A DNA stretch of 64,000 nt. Origin: Devosia sp. Root413D1 (GTDB taxonomy: Bacteria > Pseudomonadota > Alphaproteobacteria > Rhizobiales > Devosiaceae). The notes beneath the pieces were generated by a model. The model was not told the DNA's origin. It was given only the letters and a program-made list of their open reading frames with translations, and did not search any database. The DNA lies in assembly GCF_001425235.1 (NCBI RefSeq), contig NZ_LMEA01000001.1, positions 62,001-126,000 of the forward strand. Reading direction: 5' to 3'. Of the stretch, positions 26,628 through 35,349 are shown piece by piece (positions within the stretch are counted from its first letter, which is position 1; every line of letters begins with the position of its first letter). Made by a program: the position numbers and the translations under genes.

Positions 26628-28508
26628 ATGCCGGAGGCCAAGCTCGATGTCATCACCATCGGGCGCTCGTCGGTGGACCTCTACGGCCAGCAGATCGGCA
26701 GCCGGCTCGAGGATATCGGCTCGTTCGCCAAATCGGTCGGCGGCTGCCCCGCCAATATCGCTGTCGGCACCGCCCGGCTCGGGCTGAAATCGGCGCTGAT
26801 CACCCGCGTCGGCGCCGAGCAGATGGGCGGCTTCATCAAGGAACAGCTCAGTCGCGAAGGCGTCGACACCTCAGGCATCGCCACCGACGACAAGCGATTG
26901 ACCGCCCTGGTGCTGCTCGCCGTCGAGGCCGAAGGCGTCTCGCCGATGATCTTCGTTCGGACCGATTGCGCCGACATGGCGCTAGACGAAGCCGATATCG
27001 ATGCAGATTTCATCCGCTCCGCCAGCGCCATCGTCGTCACCGGCACGCATTTCTCCACCCCCAATGCCGAGGCTGCGCAGCTCAAGGCCATCCGCATCGC
27101 CAAGGCGGCTGGCCGCAAGGTGGTGTTCGATATTGACTATCGGCCCAACCTCTGGGGCCTCGCCGGCCATGCCGCCGGCTTCGAGCGCTATGTGAAATCC
27201 GACTACGTCTCGGCCAAGATGCGGCCGGTCCTCGCCGATTGCGACCTGATCGTCGGCACCGAGGAAGAGGTGCTGGTGGCGGCCGGCGAGAGCGACCTGC
27301 TCGAGGCGCTGAAGGCGATCCGCGCCGTGAGCGACGCCACCGTGGTGCTGAAGCGCGGCGCCAAGGGCTGCATCGTCTATGACGGCCCGATCGGCGACGA
27401 CCTCGAACAGGGGATCGTCGGCCAGGGTTTCCCGATCGAGATCTACAATGTGCTGGGCGCCGGCGACGCCTTCATGAGCGGGTTCCTGCGCGGCTGGTTG
27501 AAAGGCGAAAGCCACCAGACCTCTGCCACCTGGGCCAATGCCTGCGGCGCCTTCGCCGTCTCCCGACTGCTCTGTGCGCCTGAATATCCGAGCTGGACCG
27601 AGCTCGACTACTTTTTGAAGCACGGCAGCAAGTTCAAAGCGCTGCGCAGGGACGAGAACCTCAACCACCTGCACTGGGCGACGACGCGCCGGCAGCACTG
27701 GCCGCGCCTCACCGCCTTCGCCATCGATCATCGGAAGCAGATCGAGGATATTGCCGGCGCCAGGACCGACCGCATCCCCGACTTCAAGGTGCTGGCAGTG
27801 AAAGCCGCGGCTCAGGTGGCCAATGGCCGGCCGGGCTTCGGCATGCTGCTCGATGACAAATGGGGCCGCGACGCGCTGTTCGAAGTGCCCAAAAGCTTTT
27901 GGATCGCCCGGCCGGTGGAGCTGCCCGGCTCGATCCCGCTCGAGTTCGAGTTTTCGCAGGATATCGGCAGCCGGCTAGTCGACTGGCCGGTGGATCATGC
28001 GCTCAAGGTGCTGTGCTTCTGGCACCCCGATGACCCCTCGAGGATCAATGCCGGCCAGCTCGAAAAGCTGCGCGCCGCACATGATGCCTGCCGCAAGGTC
28101 GGCCGCGACATCCTGATCGAGATCATTCCCTCCAAGGTCGGTCCGGTCGACGACACCACCACCGCCCGAGCGCTGGGCCAGCTCTATGCCGCCGGGTTGA
28201 AGCCCGACTGGTGGAAGCTCGAATCGCAGCCGAGCACCGCAGCCTGGGAAGCGGTCGATACGGTGATCGAGGCCAACGACCCGCTCTGCCGCGGCGTCGT
28301 GCTGCTCGGCCTCGATGCCCCGCAGGACGAGTTGGCGCGCGGCTTTGCCGTTGCGCGATCCGCCCGCACGGTGCGCGGCTTCGCCGTCGGCCGCACCATA
28401 TTTGGCGAAGCCGCCAAGGCGTGGTTTGCTGGCACCATGACCGATGAACAGGCGATCGCCGATATGGCGGCGCGGTTTTCGGCGCTGGTGGGGATCTGGG
28501 GGGAGTGA
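26628..28508 (+). CDS. iolC: 5-dehydro-2-deoxygluconokinase with fused DUF2090 aldolase-like domain
   Basis: A 626-aa two-domain protein. Residues 1-330 are a PfkB kinase (GGCPANIAVGTARLG near 41-55; GAGDAFMSGFLRG near 281-293 with the catalytic Asp) that phosphorylates 2-deoxy-5-keto-gluconate. Residues 340-626 are DUF2090, a class-I-aldolase-like domain that probably supplies the next step, cleavage to DHAP and malonate semialdehyde (IolJ function). The fused form is common in Proteobacteria. ATG 26628 follows GGGGGAG; the open frame upstream runs through operator 2 and is rejected. It is first in the iolCDE-x-B operon. Confidence 0.92.
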   Translation: MPEAKLDVITIGRSSVDLYGQQIGSRLEDIGSFAKSVGGCPANIAVGTARLGLKSALITRVGAEQMGGFIKEQLSREGVDTSGIATDDKRLTALVLLAVEAEGVSPMIFVRTDCADMALDEADIDADFIRSASAIVVTGTHFSTPNAEAAQLKAIRIAKAAGRKVVFDIDYRPNLWGLAGHAAGFERYVKSDYVSAKMRPVLADCDLIVGTEEEVLVAAGESDLLEALKAIRAVSDATVVLKRGAKGCIVYDGPIGDDLEQGIVGQGFPIEIYNVLGAGDAFMSGFLRGWLKGESHQTSATWANACGAFAVSRLLCAPEYPSWTELDYFLKHGSKFKALRRDENLNHLHWATTRRQHWPRLTAFAIDHRKQIEDIAGARTDRIPDFKVLAVKAAAQVANGRPGFGMLLDDKWGRDALFEVPKSFWIARPVELPGSIPLEFEFSQDIGSRLVDWPVDHALKVLCFWHPDDPSRINAGQLEKLRAAHDACRKVGRDILIEIIPSKVGPVDDTTTARALGQLYAAGLKPDWWKLESQPSTAAWEAVDTVIEANDPLCRGVVLLGLDAPQDELARGFAVARSARTVRGFAVGRTIFGEAAKAWFAGTMTDEQAIADMAARFSALVGIWGE

Positions 28509-28527
28509 TCGTGCACCGGAGTGTGTG

Positions 28528-28640
28528 GCCACCCCCACCCTTAATCCCTCCCCACAAGGCGGAGGGAGACGCAGCAACCGTGGCGATGCAGCTATCGCCT
28601 CCCTCCCCCTCGTGGGGAGGGAAGGAGGGTGGGGGTGCCC
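28528..28640. repeat. Family B C/G-tract inverted repeat, locus B3
   Basis: CCACCCCCACCCTTAATCCC on the left is inverted to GGGAAGGAGGGTGGGGGTG on the right, with inner arms CCTCCCCACAAGG / CTCGTGGGGAGG. It fills most of the iolC-iolD gap, so it will be transcribed within the operon. Confidence 0.8.
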
Positions 28641-28665
28641 CACGCACTGAAGTGGGAGAGACACC

Positions 28666-30510
28666 ATGACCAACAAGACCATCCGCCTCACCATGGCGCA
28701 GGCGCTCGCGCGCTTCATGACGCGGCAGATGACCATTATCGACGGCAACAAGGTGCCGATCTTCGGTGGCGTGTTCGCCATCTTCGGGCACGGCAATGTC
28801 GCCGGCTTCGGCGAGGCGCTGTACCAGGTACGCGAGGAACTACCAACCTATCGCGCCCATAACGAGCAGGGCATGGCGCATGCGGCAATTGCCTTCGCCA
28901 AGGCGAGCTTCCGCCGCCGCTTCATGGCCGCCACCTCCTCGATCGGGCCGGGCGCCACGAATATGGTGACGGCGGCGGCGCTGGCGCATGTCAACCGGTT
29001 GCCGGTGCTGCTGTTGCCCGGTGACGTGTTCGCCAACCGCGCCCCCGATCCGGTGCTGCAGCAGGTGGAAAGTTTTGGCGACGGCACGGTGAGTGCCAAT
29101 GACGTGTTCCGCCCGGTCAGCCGCTATTTCGACCGCATCACCCGCCCCGAGCAGATCATCCCGGCACTGAACCGCGCCATGCAGGTGCTGACCGACCCGG
29201 CCGAATGCGGCCCGGTGACCCTCAGCCTCTGCCAGGACGTGCAGGCCGAGGCCTATGACTATCCCGAAGCCTTCTTCGCCGAACGGGTGTGGACGCCGCG
29301 CCGGCCGATGCCGGACGTGAACGAGCTGGATGCGGCGGTGGCTGCGATCAGGACGGCGGAAAAGCCGGTGATCATCGCCGGCGGCGGCGTGCTGTACTCC
29401 GAGGCAGCCGAAGGGCTGCGCGCCTTTGCCGAGCGTCACGGCGTGCCGGTCATGGAGACCAATGCCGGCAAATCCAGCCTGCCGCACGACCATCCGCTGA
29501 ACATGGGATCGGTGGGCGTAACGGGGTCGTCGGCGTCGAACCTGCTGGCCGAGCAGGCCGACCTGGTGCTGGCGGTGGGCTCGCGCCTGCAGGACTTCAC
29601 CACCGGCTCGTGGGCGCTGTTCAAGGCCGACAATGTCAGGATCATCGGGCTGAACACGCAGGTGTTCGACGCCTATAAGCATCGCGCCGTGCCGCTCATC
29701 GCCGACGCCAAAGTCGGGCTCGACCTGCTCGATGGTAAACTGGGGCCCTGGCACGCGAGCGACGCGTGGCAGGCAACCGCCAAAGCGGCCAAGGCCAGAT
29801 GGCTGGTTTCCGCCAAGGCGGTGACCGACCCGACCAATGCGCTGCCCTCGGATGCGCAGGTGATCGGCGCGGTGCACCGGGCCCGCGGTTCGGGCGCGAC
29901 GCTGGTCTGCGCTTCGGGCGGACTGCCGGGCGAGCTGCATAAGCTCTGGCCGGCCGGCGCCCCGGGCAGCTACCACATGGAATATGGCTACTCGACCATG
30001 GGCTACGAGATCGCCGGCGGGCTGGGCGTGAAGCTGGCTAAGCCGCATGACGATGTCATCGTCATGCTCGGCGATGGCAGCTACATGATGATGAACTCCG
30101 AGATCGCCACCTCGGTGATGCTGGGGAAGAAACTGACCATCGTGGTGCTCGACAACCGCGGCTTCGGCTGCATCAATCGGCTGCAGATGGCGACCGGCGG
30201 CGCCAACTTCAACAACCTGTTGAAGGACACTTTCCACGAGACGCTGCCCGAGATCGACTTCGCCGCCCACGCCGCGTCGATGGGCGCCTGGGTGCGCAAA
30301 GCCGCCTCGATTGCCGAGCTCGAAAGTGCCCTCGCCGAGGCCGACAAGGTCGAGCGCACCACCGTGCTGGTGATCGACACCGACCCGCTGATCTCCACCG
30401 AGGCCGGCGGCCACTGGTGGGACGTGGCAGTGCCGGAGGTTTCGGTACGGCCGCAGGTGAACGCGGCACGCAAGGATTATGAGGAAGCGCTGAAGGGTCA
30501 GCGGCTTTAG
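28666..30510 (+). CDS. iolD: 3D-(3,5/4)-trihydroxycyclohexane-1,2-dione hydrolase
   Basis: A 614-aa thiamine-diphosphate enzyme that opens the diketone ring to 5-deoxy-glucuronate. The ThDP-activating glutamate is in AHNEQGMAHAA (about residue 64), the central domain spans about 200-350, and the C-terminal ThDP motif runs from GDGSYMMMNSE to the Asn in LDNRGFG. Length and the ending fit IolD. ATG 28666 has GGGAGAG upstream. A family C repeat array follows its stop at once. Confidence 0.95.
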   Translation: MTNKTIRLTMAQALARFMTRQMTIIDGNKVPIFGGVFAIFGHGNVAGFGEALYQVREELPTYRAHNEQGMAHAAIAFAKASFRRRFMAATSSIGPGATNMVTAAALAHVNRLPVLLLPGDVFANRAPDPVLQQVESFGDGTVSANDVFRPVSRYFDRITRPEQIIPALNRAMQVLTDPAECGPVTLSLCQDVQAEAYDYPEAFFAERVWTPRRPMPDVNELDAAVAAIRTAEKPVIIAGGGVLYSEAAEGLRAFAERHGVPVMETNAGKSSLPHDHPLNMGSVGVTGSSASNLLAEQADLVLAVGSRLQDFTTGSWALFKADNVRIIGLNTQVFDAYKHRAVPLIADAKVGLDLLDGKLGPWHASDAWQATAKAAKARWLVSAKAVTDPTNALPSDAQVIGAVHRARGSGATLVCASGGLPGELHKLWPAGAPGSYHMEYGYSTMGYEIAGGLGVKLAKPHDDVIVMLGDGSYMMMNSEIATSVMLGKKLTIVVLDNRGFGCINRLQMATGGANFNNLLKDTFHETLPEIDFAAHAASMGAWVRKAASIAELESALAEADKVERTTVLVIDTDPLISTEAGGHWWDVAVPEVSVRPQVNAARKDYEEALKGQRL

Positions 30511-30608
<98 letters not shown>

Positions 30609-30625
30609 AAGAGGAACACGACAGC

Positions 30626-31546
30626 ATGCTGAAAGCCAAACTGGGCATGTCCCCCATTGCGTGGTGGAACGACGATCTGCCGGAGCTGAGCGATGATGTG
30701 TCGCTGGAGGAGTGCCTCAGGCAATCGCGCTCGGCCGGCTTCACCGGCATGGAAAAGGGCCGCCGCTTCCCTGACGATCCCGGCATCATGCTGCCGATCC
30801 TCAAGGCGGCGGATGTGACGCTGTGCGGTGGCTGGTTCTCCGGCACACTGGTCAATGAGGATATGGCAGCCAACCAGCGGCGCATCGCGCCGATGATCGA
30901 GCTGTTCAAGGCAGTGGACGCGCCCTGCATCGTCTATGGCGAAGTCGGCCGCTCGATCCAGGGCGACCGGACGAAGCCGCTGGCGACCAAGCCGAAGCTG
31001 AGCGACGACGAGATGAAGGCCTATGCCGGAAAGCTCACGACGTTCGGCGAGTGGTGCGCGGCGGAGGGTATGCCGCTGAGCTACCATCACCATATGGCCG
31101 CCGTGGTCGAGACCGAACCGGAGCTCGACGCCTTCATGCGCCATTCCGGCCCCGGCATCCCGCTGCTGCTCGATGCCGGGCACCTGGCCTTTGCCGGTGG
31201 CGATGTGCTGCGCGCCATCGATAACCACCACGCCCGCATCAGCCATGTGCACGTCAAGGATATCCGCCGCGCCGTGGTCGATGGTCTCGATCGGACGAAA
31301 CAGAGTTTCCTCGATGCTGTGGCGCTCGGCGCCTTCACCGTGCCGGGCGACGGCTCGCTGGATTTCGCGGCCATCGTGCAGAAGCTCGCCGACTATGGCT
31401 ATGAAGGCTGGTTCGTCGTCGAGGCCGAGCAGGATCCCAAGGCCAACCCGCCGCTCCGCATGGCCCAGGTGGGTCACCAGGAGCTGATGCGGGTGATGAC
31501 GCTGGCCGGCTACACGGTGGAGACGCAGGGTTTTCCCAACCGCTGA
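30626..31546 (+). CDS. iolE: Inosose dehydratase (2-keto-myo-inositol dehydratase)
   Basis: A 306-aa TIM-barrel enzyme of the xylose isomerase-like AP-endonuclease-2 family. It removes water from scyllo-inosose to give the trihydroxycyclohexanedione. The N-terminus AKLGMSPIAWWNDDLPEL and the segment LSYHHHMAAVVET are typical of IolE; the metal ligands are expected in LLLDAGH, HVHVKDIR and the C-terminal FVVEAEQDP. ATG 30626 has AGAGGAA about 9 bases upstream, just outside repeat C1. Confidence 0.94.
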   Translation: MLKAKLGMSPIAWWNDDLPELSDDVSLEECLRQSRSAGFTGMEKGRRFPDDPGIMLPILKAADVTLCGGWFSGTLVNEDMAANQRRIAPMIELFKAVDAPCIVYGEVGRSIQGDRTKPLATKPKLSDDEMKAYAGKLTTFGEWCAAEGMPLSYHHHMAAVVETEPELDAFMRHSGPGIPLLLDAGHLAFAGGDVLRAIDNHHARISHVHVKDIRRAVVDGLDRTKQSFLDAVALGAFTVPGDGSLDFAAIVQKLADYGYEGWFVVEAEQDPKANPPLRMAQVGHQELMRVMTLAGYTVETQGFPNR

Positions 31547-31606
31547 ACGGAGCTGTTGCGACGGCCGCCCGATAGACTAGGTTCGGGGCTTTCCGGAGGG
31601 ATCGGC

Positions 31607-31858
31607 GTGAGCGACGACAACCAAGAGAACAAGAAGCCAGGCCTGTTCACCATGGGGTGGTTCAAGCCGTTGTACCGGCGGGTCATCGTGGTGGTGGTTA
31701 TCGCCGCCTGGTCCAGCTTTGAGTGGTTCATCAACCAGAACCCGGACCACCAGTTCTGGGGCATCCTGACGCTGGCGGCGCTCGCCTATGGCATCTGGAC
31801 CTTCTTCATCAACTTCGAGAACGAGCTCAACAAGACCAATGGCAAACCTAAAAGCTAG
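31607..31858 (+). CDS. Small two-helix membrane protein inside the iol operon
   Basis: An 83-aa protein I cannot assign to a family. A charged N-terminal tail (SDDNQENKKPG) is followed by two hydrophobic segments, VIVVVVIAAWSSFEWFI (about residues 25-43) and FWGILTLAALAYGIWTFFI (about 51-70), and a charged C-terminus. GTG 31607 is supported by GGAGGG 7 bases upstream. Its last 20 bases overlap iolB, so the two are probably translationally coupled. Its place between iolE and iolB suggests a role tied to inositol use or transport, but this is only context. Confidence 0.75.
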   Translation: MSDDNQENKKPGLFTMGWFKPLYRRVIVVVVIAAWSSFEWFINQNPDHQFWGILTLAALAYGIWTFFINFENELNKTNGKPKS

Positions 31859-32633
31859 GCCGGCGGCCGAACAGGGCCACGTCCACCACATCACCCCCGA
31901 GAATGCCGGCTGGACCTATGTCGGGTTCGACCTGCACAAGCTGCCCAATGTCGGCGATGTGGCGCGCGGCGGCGGCGACGACCGCGAGGTCTGCATCGTG
32001 CTGATCTCGGGCCGAGCCAACGTGACCGTCGATGGCCAGGATTTCCTCGTCGGCGGCCGCATGAGCCCGTTCGAGGGACCCGGTTACTCGGTCTACGCTC
32101 CGGCGGGCGCCAACTGGCGCATCGAGGCGCTGACGCCGCTCGAGGTCGCGGTCTGCTCGGCCCCCGGGGTGCGCGGCGCCCGGCCGCCGCGGGTGATCGG
32201 CCCCGGCGATGTCGAAAAGCTGACCCGCGGCCAGGGTACCAATACCCGCTACCCCACCAATATCCTGCCCGAGACCGCCCCGGCGGATTCGCTGCTGGTG
32301 GTCGAGGTGATCACCCCCGGTGGCCACACCTCGAGCTATCCGCCGCACCGGCATGACGAAGACGACCTGCCGCGCCAGAGCTTCCTCGAGGAGACCTACT
32401 ACCACCGCTTCTCAAAGCCCCAGGGTTTTGGCTTCCAGCGCGTCTACACCGACGATCGCTCGCTCGACGAAACCATGCTGATCGAAGACGGCGACGTGGT
32501 GATGGTGCCGAAGGGCTATCACCCGGTGGCGGCGGTGGCGGGCTACGACATCTACTACCTCAACGTCATGGCCGGCCCGAAGCGCACCTGGAAGTTCTAC
32601 AATGCGCCGGAGCATGAGTGGATGCTGGGGTAG
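31839..32633 (+). CDS. iolB: 5-deoxy-glucuronate isomerase
   Basis: A 264-aa bicupin enzyme converting 5-deoxy-glucuronate to 2-deoxy-5-keto-gluconate. Landmarks are GWTYVGFDLHKL, TPGGHTSSYPPHRHDED with the metal-binding histidines (about residues 165-180), EETYYHRF and VPKGYHPV. ATG 31839 (MANLKARP) lies inside the small membrane gene and has no clear ribosome site of its own, consistent with coupled translation. It completes iolC-D-E-x-B; iolA is not in the window. Confidence 0.94.
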   Translation: MANLKARPAAEQGHVHHITPENAGWTYVGFDLHKLPNVGDVARGGGDDREVCIVLISGRANVTVDGQDFLVGGRMSPFEGPGYSVYAPAGANWRIEALTPLEVAVCSAPGVRGARPPRVIGPGDVEKLTRGQGTNTRYPTNILPETAPADSLLVVEVITPGGHTSSYPPHRHDEDDLPRQSFLEETYYHRFSKPQGFGFQRVYTDDRSLDETMLIEDGDVVMVPKGYHPVAAVAGYDIYYLNVMAGPKRTWKFYNAPEHEWMLG

Positions 32634-32712
32634 ATCGGCAATCGGCAGTAGGCAGTACGCAGTCGAGTTCAGCTCTGACTTCGACTGCCGACTGCCAACT
32701 GCCAACTGCCGC
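32634..32712. repeat. Family C: inverted arrays of a 7-bp GGCAGTC unit, copy C2
   Basis: Beginning at the iolB stop, GGCAATC-GGCAGTA-GGCAGTA-CGCAGTC units run to about 32665. After a 15-base spacer the inverse CGACTGC-CGACTGC-CAACTGC-CAACTGC runs to 32712. This is the same design as C1 with degenerate units. It lies between iolB and purU. Confidence 0.83.
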
Positions 32713-32780
32713 TCTCCCTCTTGACCCCGCGCGCCCCCGCGTGCATCGCTCCGCGACTTTGTTTCCTGGAGCGCTTTTAG

Positions 32781-33632
32781 ATGTCGTCCAATTTCGTTCT
32801 CACCCTCTCCTGTGCCGATCGGCCGGGGATCGTTGCCGCGGTGACCACGGAACTGGCGGGCCTCGGTTGCAACATCGCGGAATCGAACCAGTTCTGGGAC
32901 AAGGAGACCGGCCAGTTCTTCATGCGGCTGGCCTTTACCACCCCCGATGGCGTCGATCGCGATGCGCTGGAGCGCGGCCTGAAGCCGGCGATCGAGCGCT
33001 TCGGCATGCGCACCACGCTGGTCGACGAGGCGAAGAAGAAGAAGATCCTGGTGATGGTCTCTAAGTTCGACCACACCCTCCTGCACCTGCTCTACCAGAT
33101 CCGCGTCGGTTGGCTCGATGCCGAGGTGGTGGCGATCGTCTCCAACCACGAGGATAGCCGCAAGACTGCCGACTATGAGGGCATTCCGTTCCACCTGCTG
33201 CCGGTCGGCAAGGACAACAAGGCAGCGCAGGAAGACCAGGTGATCGCGCTGTTCAAGGAGACCGGCGCCGATCTGGTGGTGCTGGCGCGCTACATGCAGA
33301 TCCTGAGCGACCGGTTCGCCACCCGCCTCTACGGGCAGATCATCAACATCCACCACTCGTTCCTGCCCAGCTTCAAGGGCGCCAAGCCCTATCACCAGGC
33401 ACATGAGCGCGGCGTCAAGATCATCGGCGCCACCGCCCACTACGTGACGCCGGAGCTCGACGAGGGCCCGATCATCGAGCAGGAAACCGCGCGGGTGACC
33501 CACGCGCTGAGCCCCGACGACCTGGTGGCCGCCGGGCGCGATGTCGAAAGCCGGGTGCTGGCGCGCGCGGTGAAGCTCCACCTCGAGAACCGGGTGATGC
33601 TGAACGGCAAGAAGACGGTGGTGTTCGGCTGA
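32781..33632 (+). CDS. purU: Formyltetrahydrofolate deformylase
   Basis: A 283-aa enzyme hydrolysing 10-formyl-THF to THF and formate. An N-terminal ACT domain (FVLTLSCADRPGIVAAVT, residues 4-85) precedes the formyltransferase fold. The catalytic Asn and His are in NIHHSFLPSF and the Asp in PELDEGPIIEQE. It starts 147 bases after iolB on the same strand, across repeat C2, so it may be read from the iol promoter or have its own; a metabolic link to inositol is not obvious. Confidence 0.95.
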   Translation: MSSNFVLTLSCADRPGIVAAVTTELAGLGCNIAESNQFWDKETGQFFMRLAFTTPDGVDRDALERGLKPAIERFGMRTTLVDEAKKKKILVMVSKFDHTLLHLLYQIRVGWLDAEVVAIVSNHEDSRKTADYEGIPFHLLPVGKDNKAAQEDQVIALFKETGADLVVLARYMQILSDRFATRLYGQIINIHHSFLPSFKGAKPYHQAHERGVKIIGATAHYVTPELDEGPIIEQETARVTHALSPDDLVAAGRDVESRVLARAVKLHLENRVMLNGKKTVVFG

Positions 33633-33647
33633 GGCTGGTGCGCGGGC

Positions 33648-33748
33648 CTTCCCCCACCCGGCTTCGCTATGGCTCCGCCTAGCTCCGCTACCGCCCGGCG
33701 AGGGCCGCAGGCCTCGTCCGGCTCCCCACAAGGGGGAGGGATGGGTGG
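33648..33748. repeat. Family B C/G-tract repeat, locus B4 (degenerate)
   Basis: CCCCCACCCGGCTTCGCTA on the left and CCCCACAAGGGGGAGGGATG on the right, with TTCGCTATGGCTCCGCCTAG in between. It lies between convergent purU and the qorB-like gene. The closing arm is incomplete compared with other copies. Confidence 0.6.
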
Positions 33749-33772
33749 AGCAGGACGCGCTGAGCACTCCGC

Positions 33773-34654
33773 TCAGGCCGTCTGCGTCAGCGCTGCCTTG
33801 TTCGCCTCGAGGAACGCCTTCAGCCCCTGGGGCTTCTCACCCCACAGCGTCTCGACCGCATTGGTGGTGAGTGCCACCCGGCCGAGCCGCGTGTTGACGT
33901 CGAACGGCACGATAAAGCCATGCACCACCGGCTCGGGCACGCCCGCCGCGACGGCACCGGCGGCGAGTTGCTCGTCGGTGACGTCGACCACTTCGATTGG
34001 CTTGCCGGTAACTTCCGAGGCGACCGCGGCGATCTCGCGCGAGGTCAGCGCGGCCGGCCCTGTGACGGTCAGCGTGCGGCTGGCATCGCCGGTAAGCAAC
34101 GCCCCGGCGGCGGCCCGTGCGGTGTCCTCGCGTGACACATGCGCCAGCGTGCCGCCACCGGCCGAGGTGTACCACTTGCCGGACTGCAGCGCCGAGGGCA
34201 GCGAGCTCAACAGGTTCTCAGCGTACCAGTTCATCCGCAGGATGGTGTAGCCGACGCCGGAGGCCTTGATCGCCTCTTCGGTGCCAAAATGCTCGGACGC
34301 GAACGGGATTGGCGACGCCGGTTCGGGTGCCGGCATCGAGGTGTAGACGATGTGCTTGACCCCGGCGGCCTTGGCCGCGGCGACCGCGCTGGTCTGCAGC
34401 GCCGTGCGGCTCGCGCCGAGGACATCGATCGAGATCAGCAGCAGCCGATCGACGCCATCCAGCGCCTTGATGAAGCCGGGCACGTCGCCATAGTCGGCCT
34501 TGCGGGTCTCGACGCCTGAGAAGTTCAGTTTCTCCGGGTGGCGCGAACCGGCGATGATCTTGCCCGCATAGCCGCGCTCCAGCAGCAGCTCGACGACGCG
34601 ACGGCCCAGCTTGCCGCCAGCGCCGGCGACGAACAGGGTGGGTGAGGTGGTCAT
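33773..34654 (-). CDS. NmrA/SDR-type NAD(P)H:quinone oxidoreductase, QorB/YtfG-like
   Basis: A 293-aa atypical SDR. The cofactor motif GAGGKLGRRV is at residues 9-18, and there is no classical YxxxK dyad, as in NmrA-like proteins. Homology to QorB (YtfG), which reduces quinones with NADPH, is inferred from the fold and from its gene partner: an HxlR regulator transcribed divergently, the same pairing as E. coli ytfG-ytfH. ATG 34654 has AGGAGA 6 bases upstream. The frame is open 81 bases further but without a start near a ribosome site. Confidence 0.78.
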   Translation of the reverse strand: MTTSPTLFVAGAGGKLGRRVVELLLERGYAGKIIAGSRHPEKLNFSGVETRKADYGDVPGFIKALDGVDRLLLISIDVLGASRTALQTSAVAAAKAAGVKHIVYTSMPAPEPASPIPFASEHFGTEEAIKASGVGYTILRMNWYAENLLSSLPSALQSGKWYTSAGGGTLAHVSREDTARAAAGALLTGDASRTLTVTGPAALTSREIAAVASEVTGKPIEVVDVTDEQLAAGAVAAGVPEPVVHGFIVPFDVNTRLGRVALTTNAVETLWGEKPQGLKAFLEANKAALTQTA

Positions 34655-34671
34655 GGGGAGTCTCCTAGGTT

Positions 34672-34695
34672 GTCTCTTTTTGAGACTACGTATAC
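34672..34695. promoter_or_regulatory. Candidate HxlR operator between qorB-like and hxlR genes
   Basis: GTCTC-TTTTT-GAGAC (34672-34686) is a perfect inverted repeat in the 112-bp divergent region, followed by the palindrome GTATAC (34690-34695), which could overlap a -10 element. HxlR regulators usually bind such short palindromes and control the divergent gene. Confidence 0.45.
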
Positions 34696-34766
34696 AATAG
34701 GAACTACCCAAGCTGTCGCAAGACGGCAGTTTCAACGCCCCTGGTTACCTCGAAGGAACCACCCCA

Positions 34767-35159
34767 ATGCCAGTCAGCCCGATTGCCCCGCTGAGCCAGA
34801 TGATGGCCGAGTACTCCGACCCCTCGCAGTGCCCGGTGCGCAACGTGCTGGACCAGCTCGGCGACAAGTGGAGCGTCTTGATCATCAGCGCGCTGGCCCA
34901 CCGCCCCTACCGCTTCGGAGAACTGAAGCGCGAGATCAGCGACATCAGCCAGCGCATGCTGACCCAGACGCTGCGCGACCTGCAATCCGACGGGCTGATC
35001 GAGCGCACCGTGTTCCCGACCACCCCACCGAGCGTCGAGTACAAGCTCAGCCCCATGGGCCACAGCTTCCTCGTGCCGCTCTCGGCCATGGTCGACTGGG
35101 CCTTCGAGCACTTTCCGGCGATCCGCGAAGCACGCCAGGAATTTGCCAAGGCGGCGTGA
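34767..35159 (+). CDS. HxlR-family transcriptional regulator with redox cysteine
   Basis: A 130-aa winged-helix protein (HxlR domain about residues 20-110). The conserved N-terminal cysteine, Cys22 in SQCPVRNVLDQLGDKWS, is the residue used for thiol sensing in QorR/YodB-type members, and it is the only obvious cysteine. ATG 34767 has GAAGGA about 10 bases upstream. Control of the divergent qorB-like gene in response to quinones or electrophiles is inferred from the arrangement. Confidence 0.85.
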   Translation: MPVSPIAPLSQMMAEYSDPSQCPVRNVLDQLGDKWSVLIISALAHRPYRFGELKREISDISQRMLTQTLRDLQSDGLIERTVFPTTPPSVEYKLSPMGHSFLVPLSAMVDWAFEHFPAIREARQEFAKAA

Positions 35160-35175
35160 GGGCGCTGACTGAAAC

Positions 35176-35298
35176 AGACGGCCCCCTCCCATCCTCCCCC
35201 ATAAAGGGGGAGGTGAAGACTCGAGGCTCTGTCTTCGATCGTGCCCACCACTCGATGCGGCACCTCCCCCTTCATGGGGGATGGGAGGGGGCCGTCTC
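35176..35298. repeat. Family B C/G-tract inverted repeat, locus B5
   Basis: A long inverted repeat: AGACGGCCCCCTCCCATCC at the left end mirrors GGATGGGAGGGGGCCGTCT at the right end (nearly perfect), with inner hairpins CCTCCCCCATAAAGGGGGAGG and CCTCCCCCTTCATGGGGG. It separates hxlR from the DMT transporter gene. Confidence 0.85.
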
Positions 35299-35349
35299 TA
35301 TCAGTTCGTCACCCTTGCCCTGCCCCGGCAAATCCCTCACAACCCGGCG

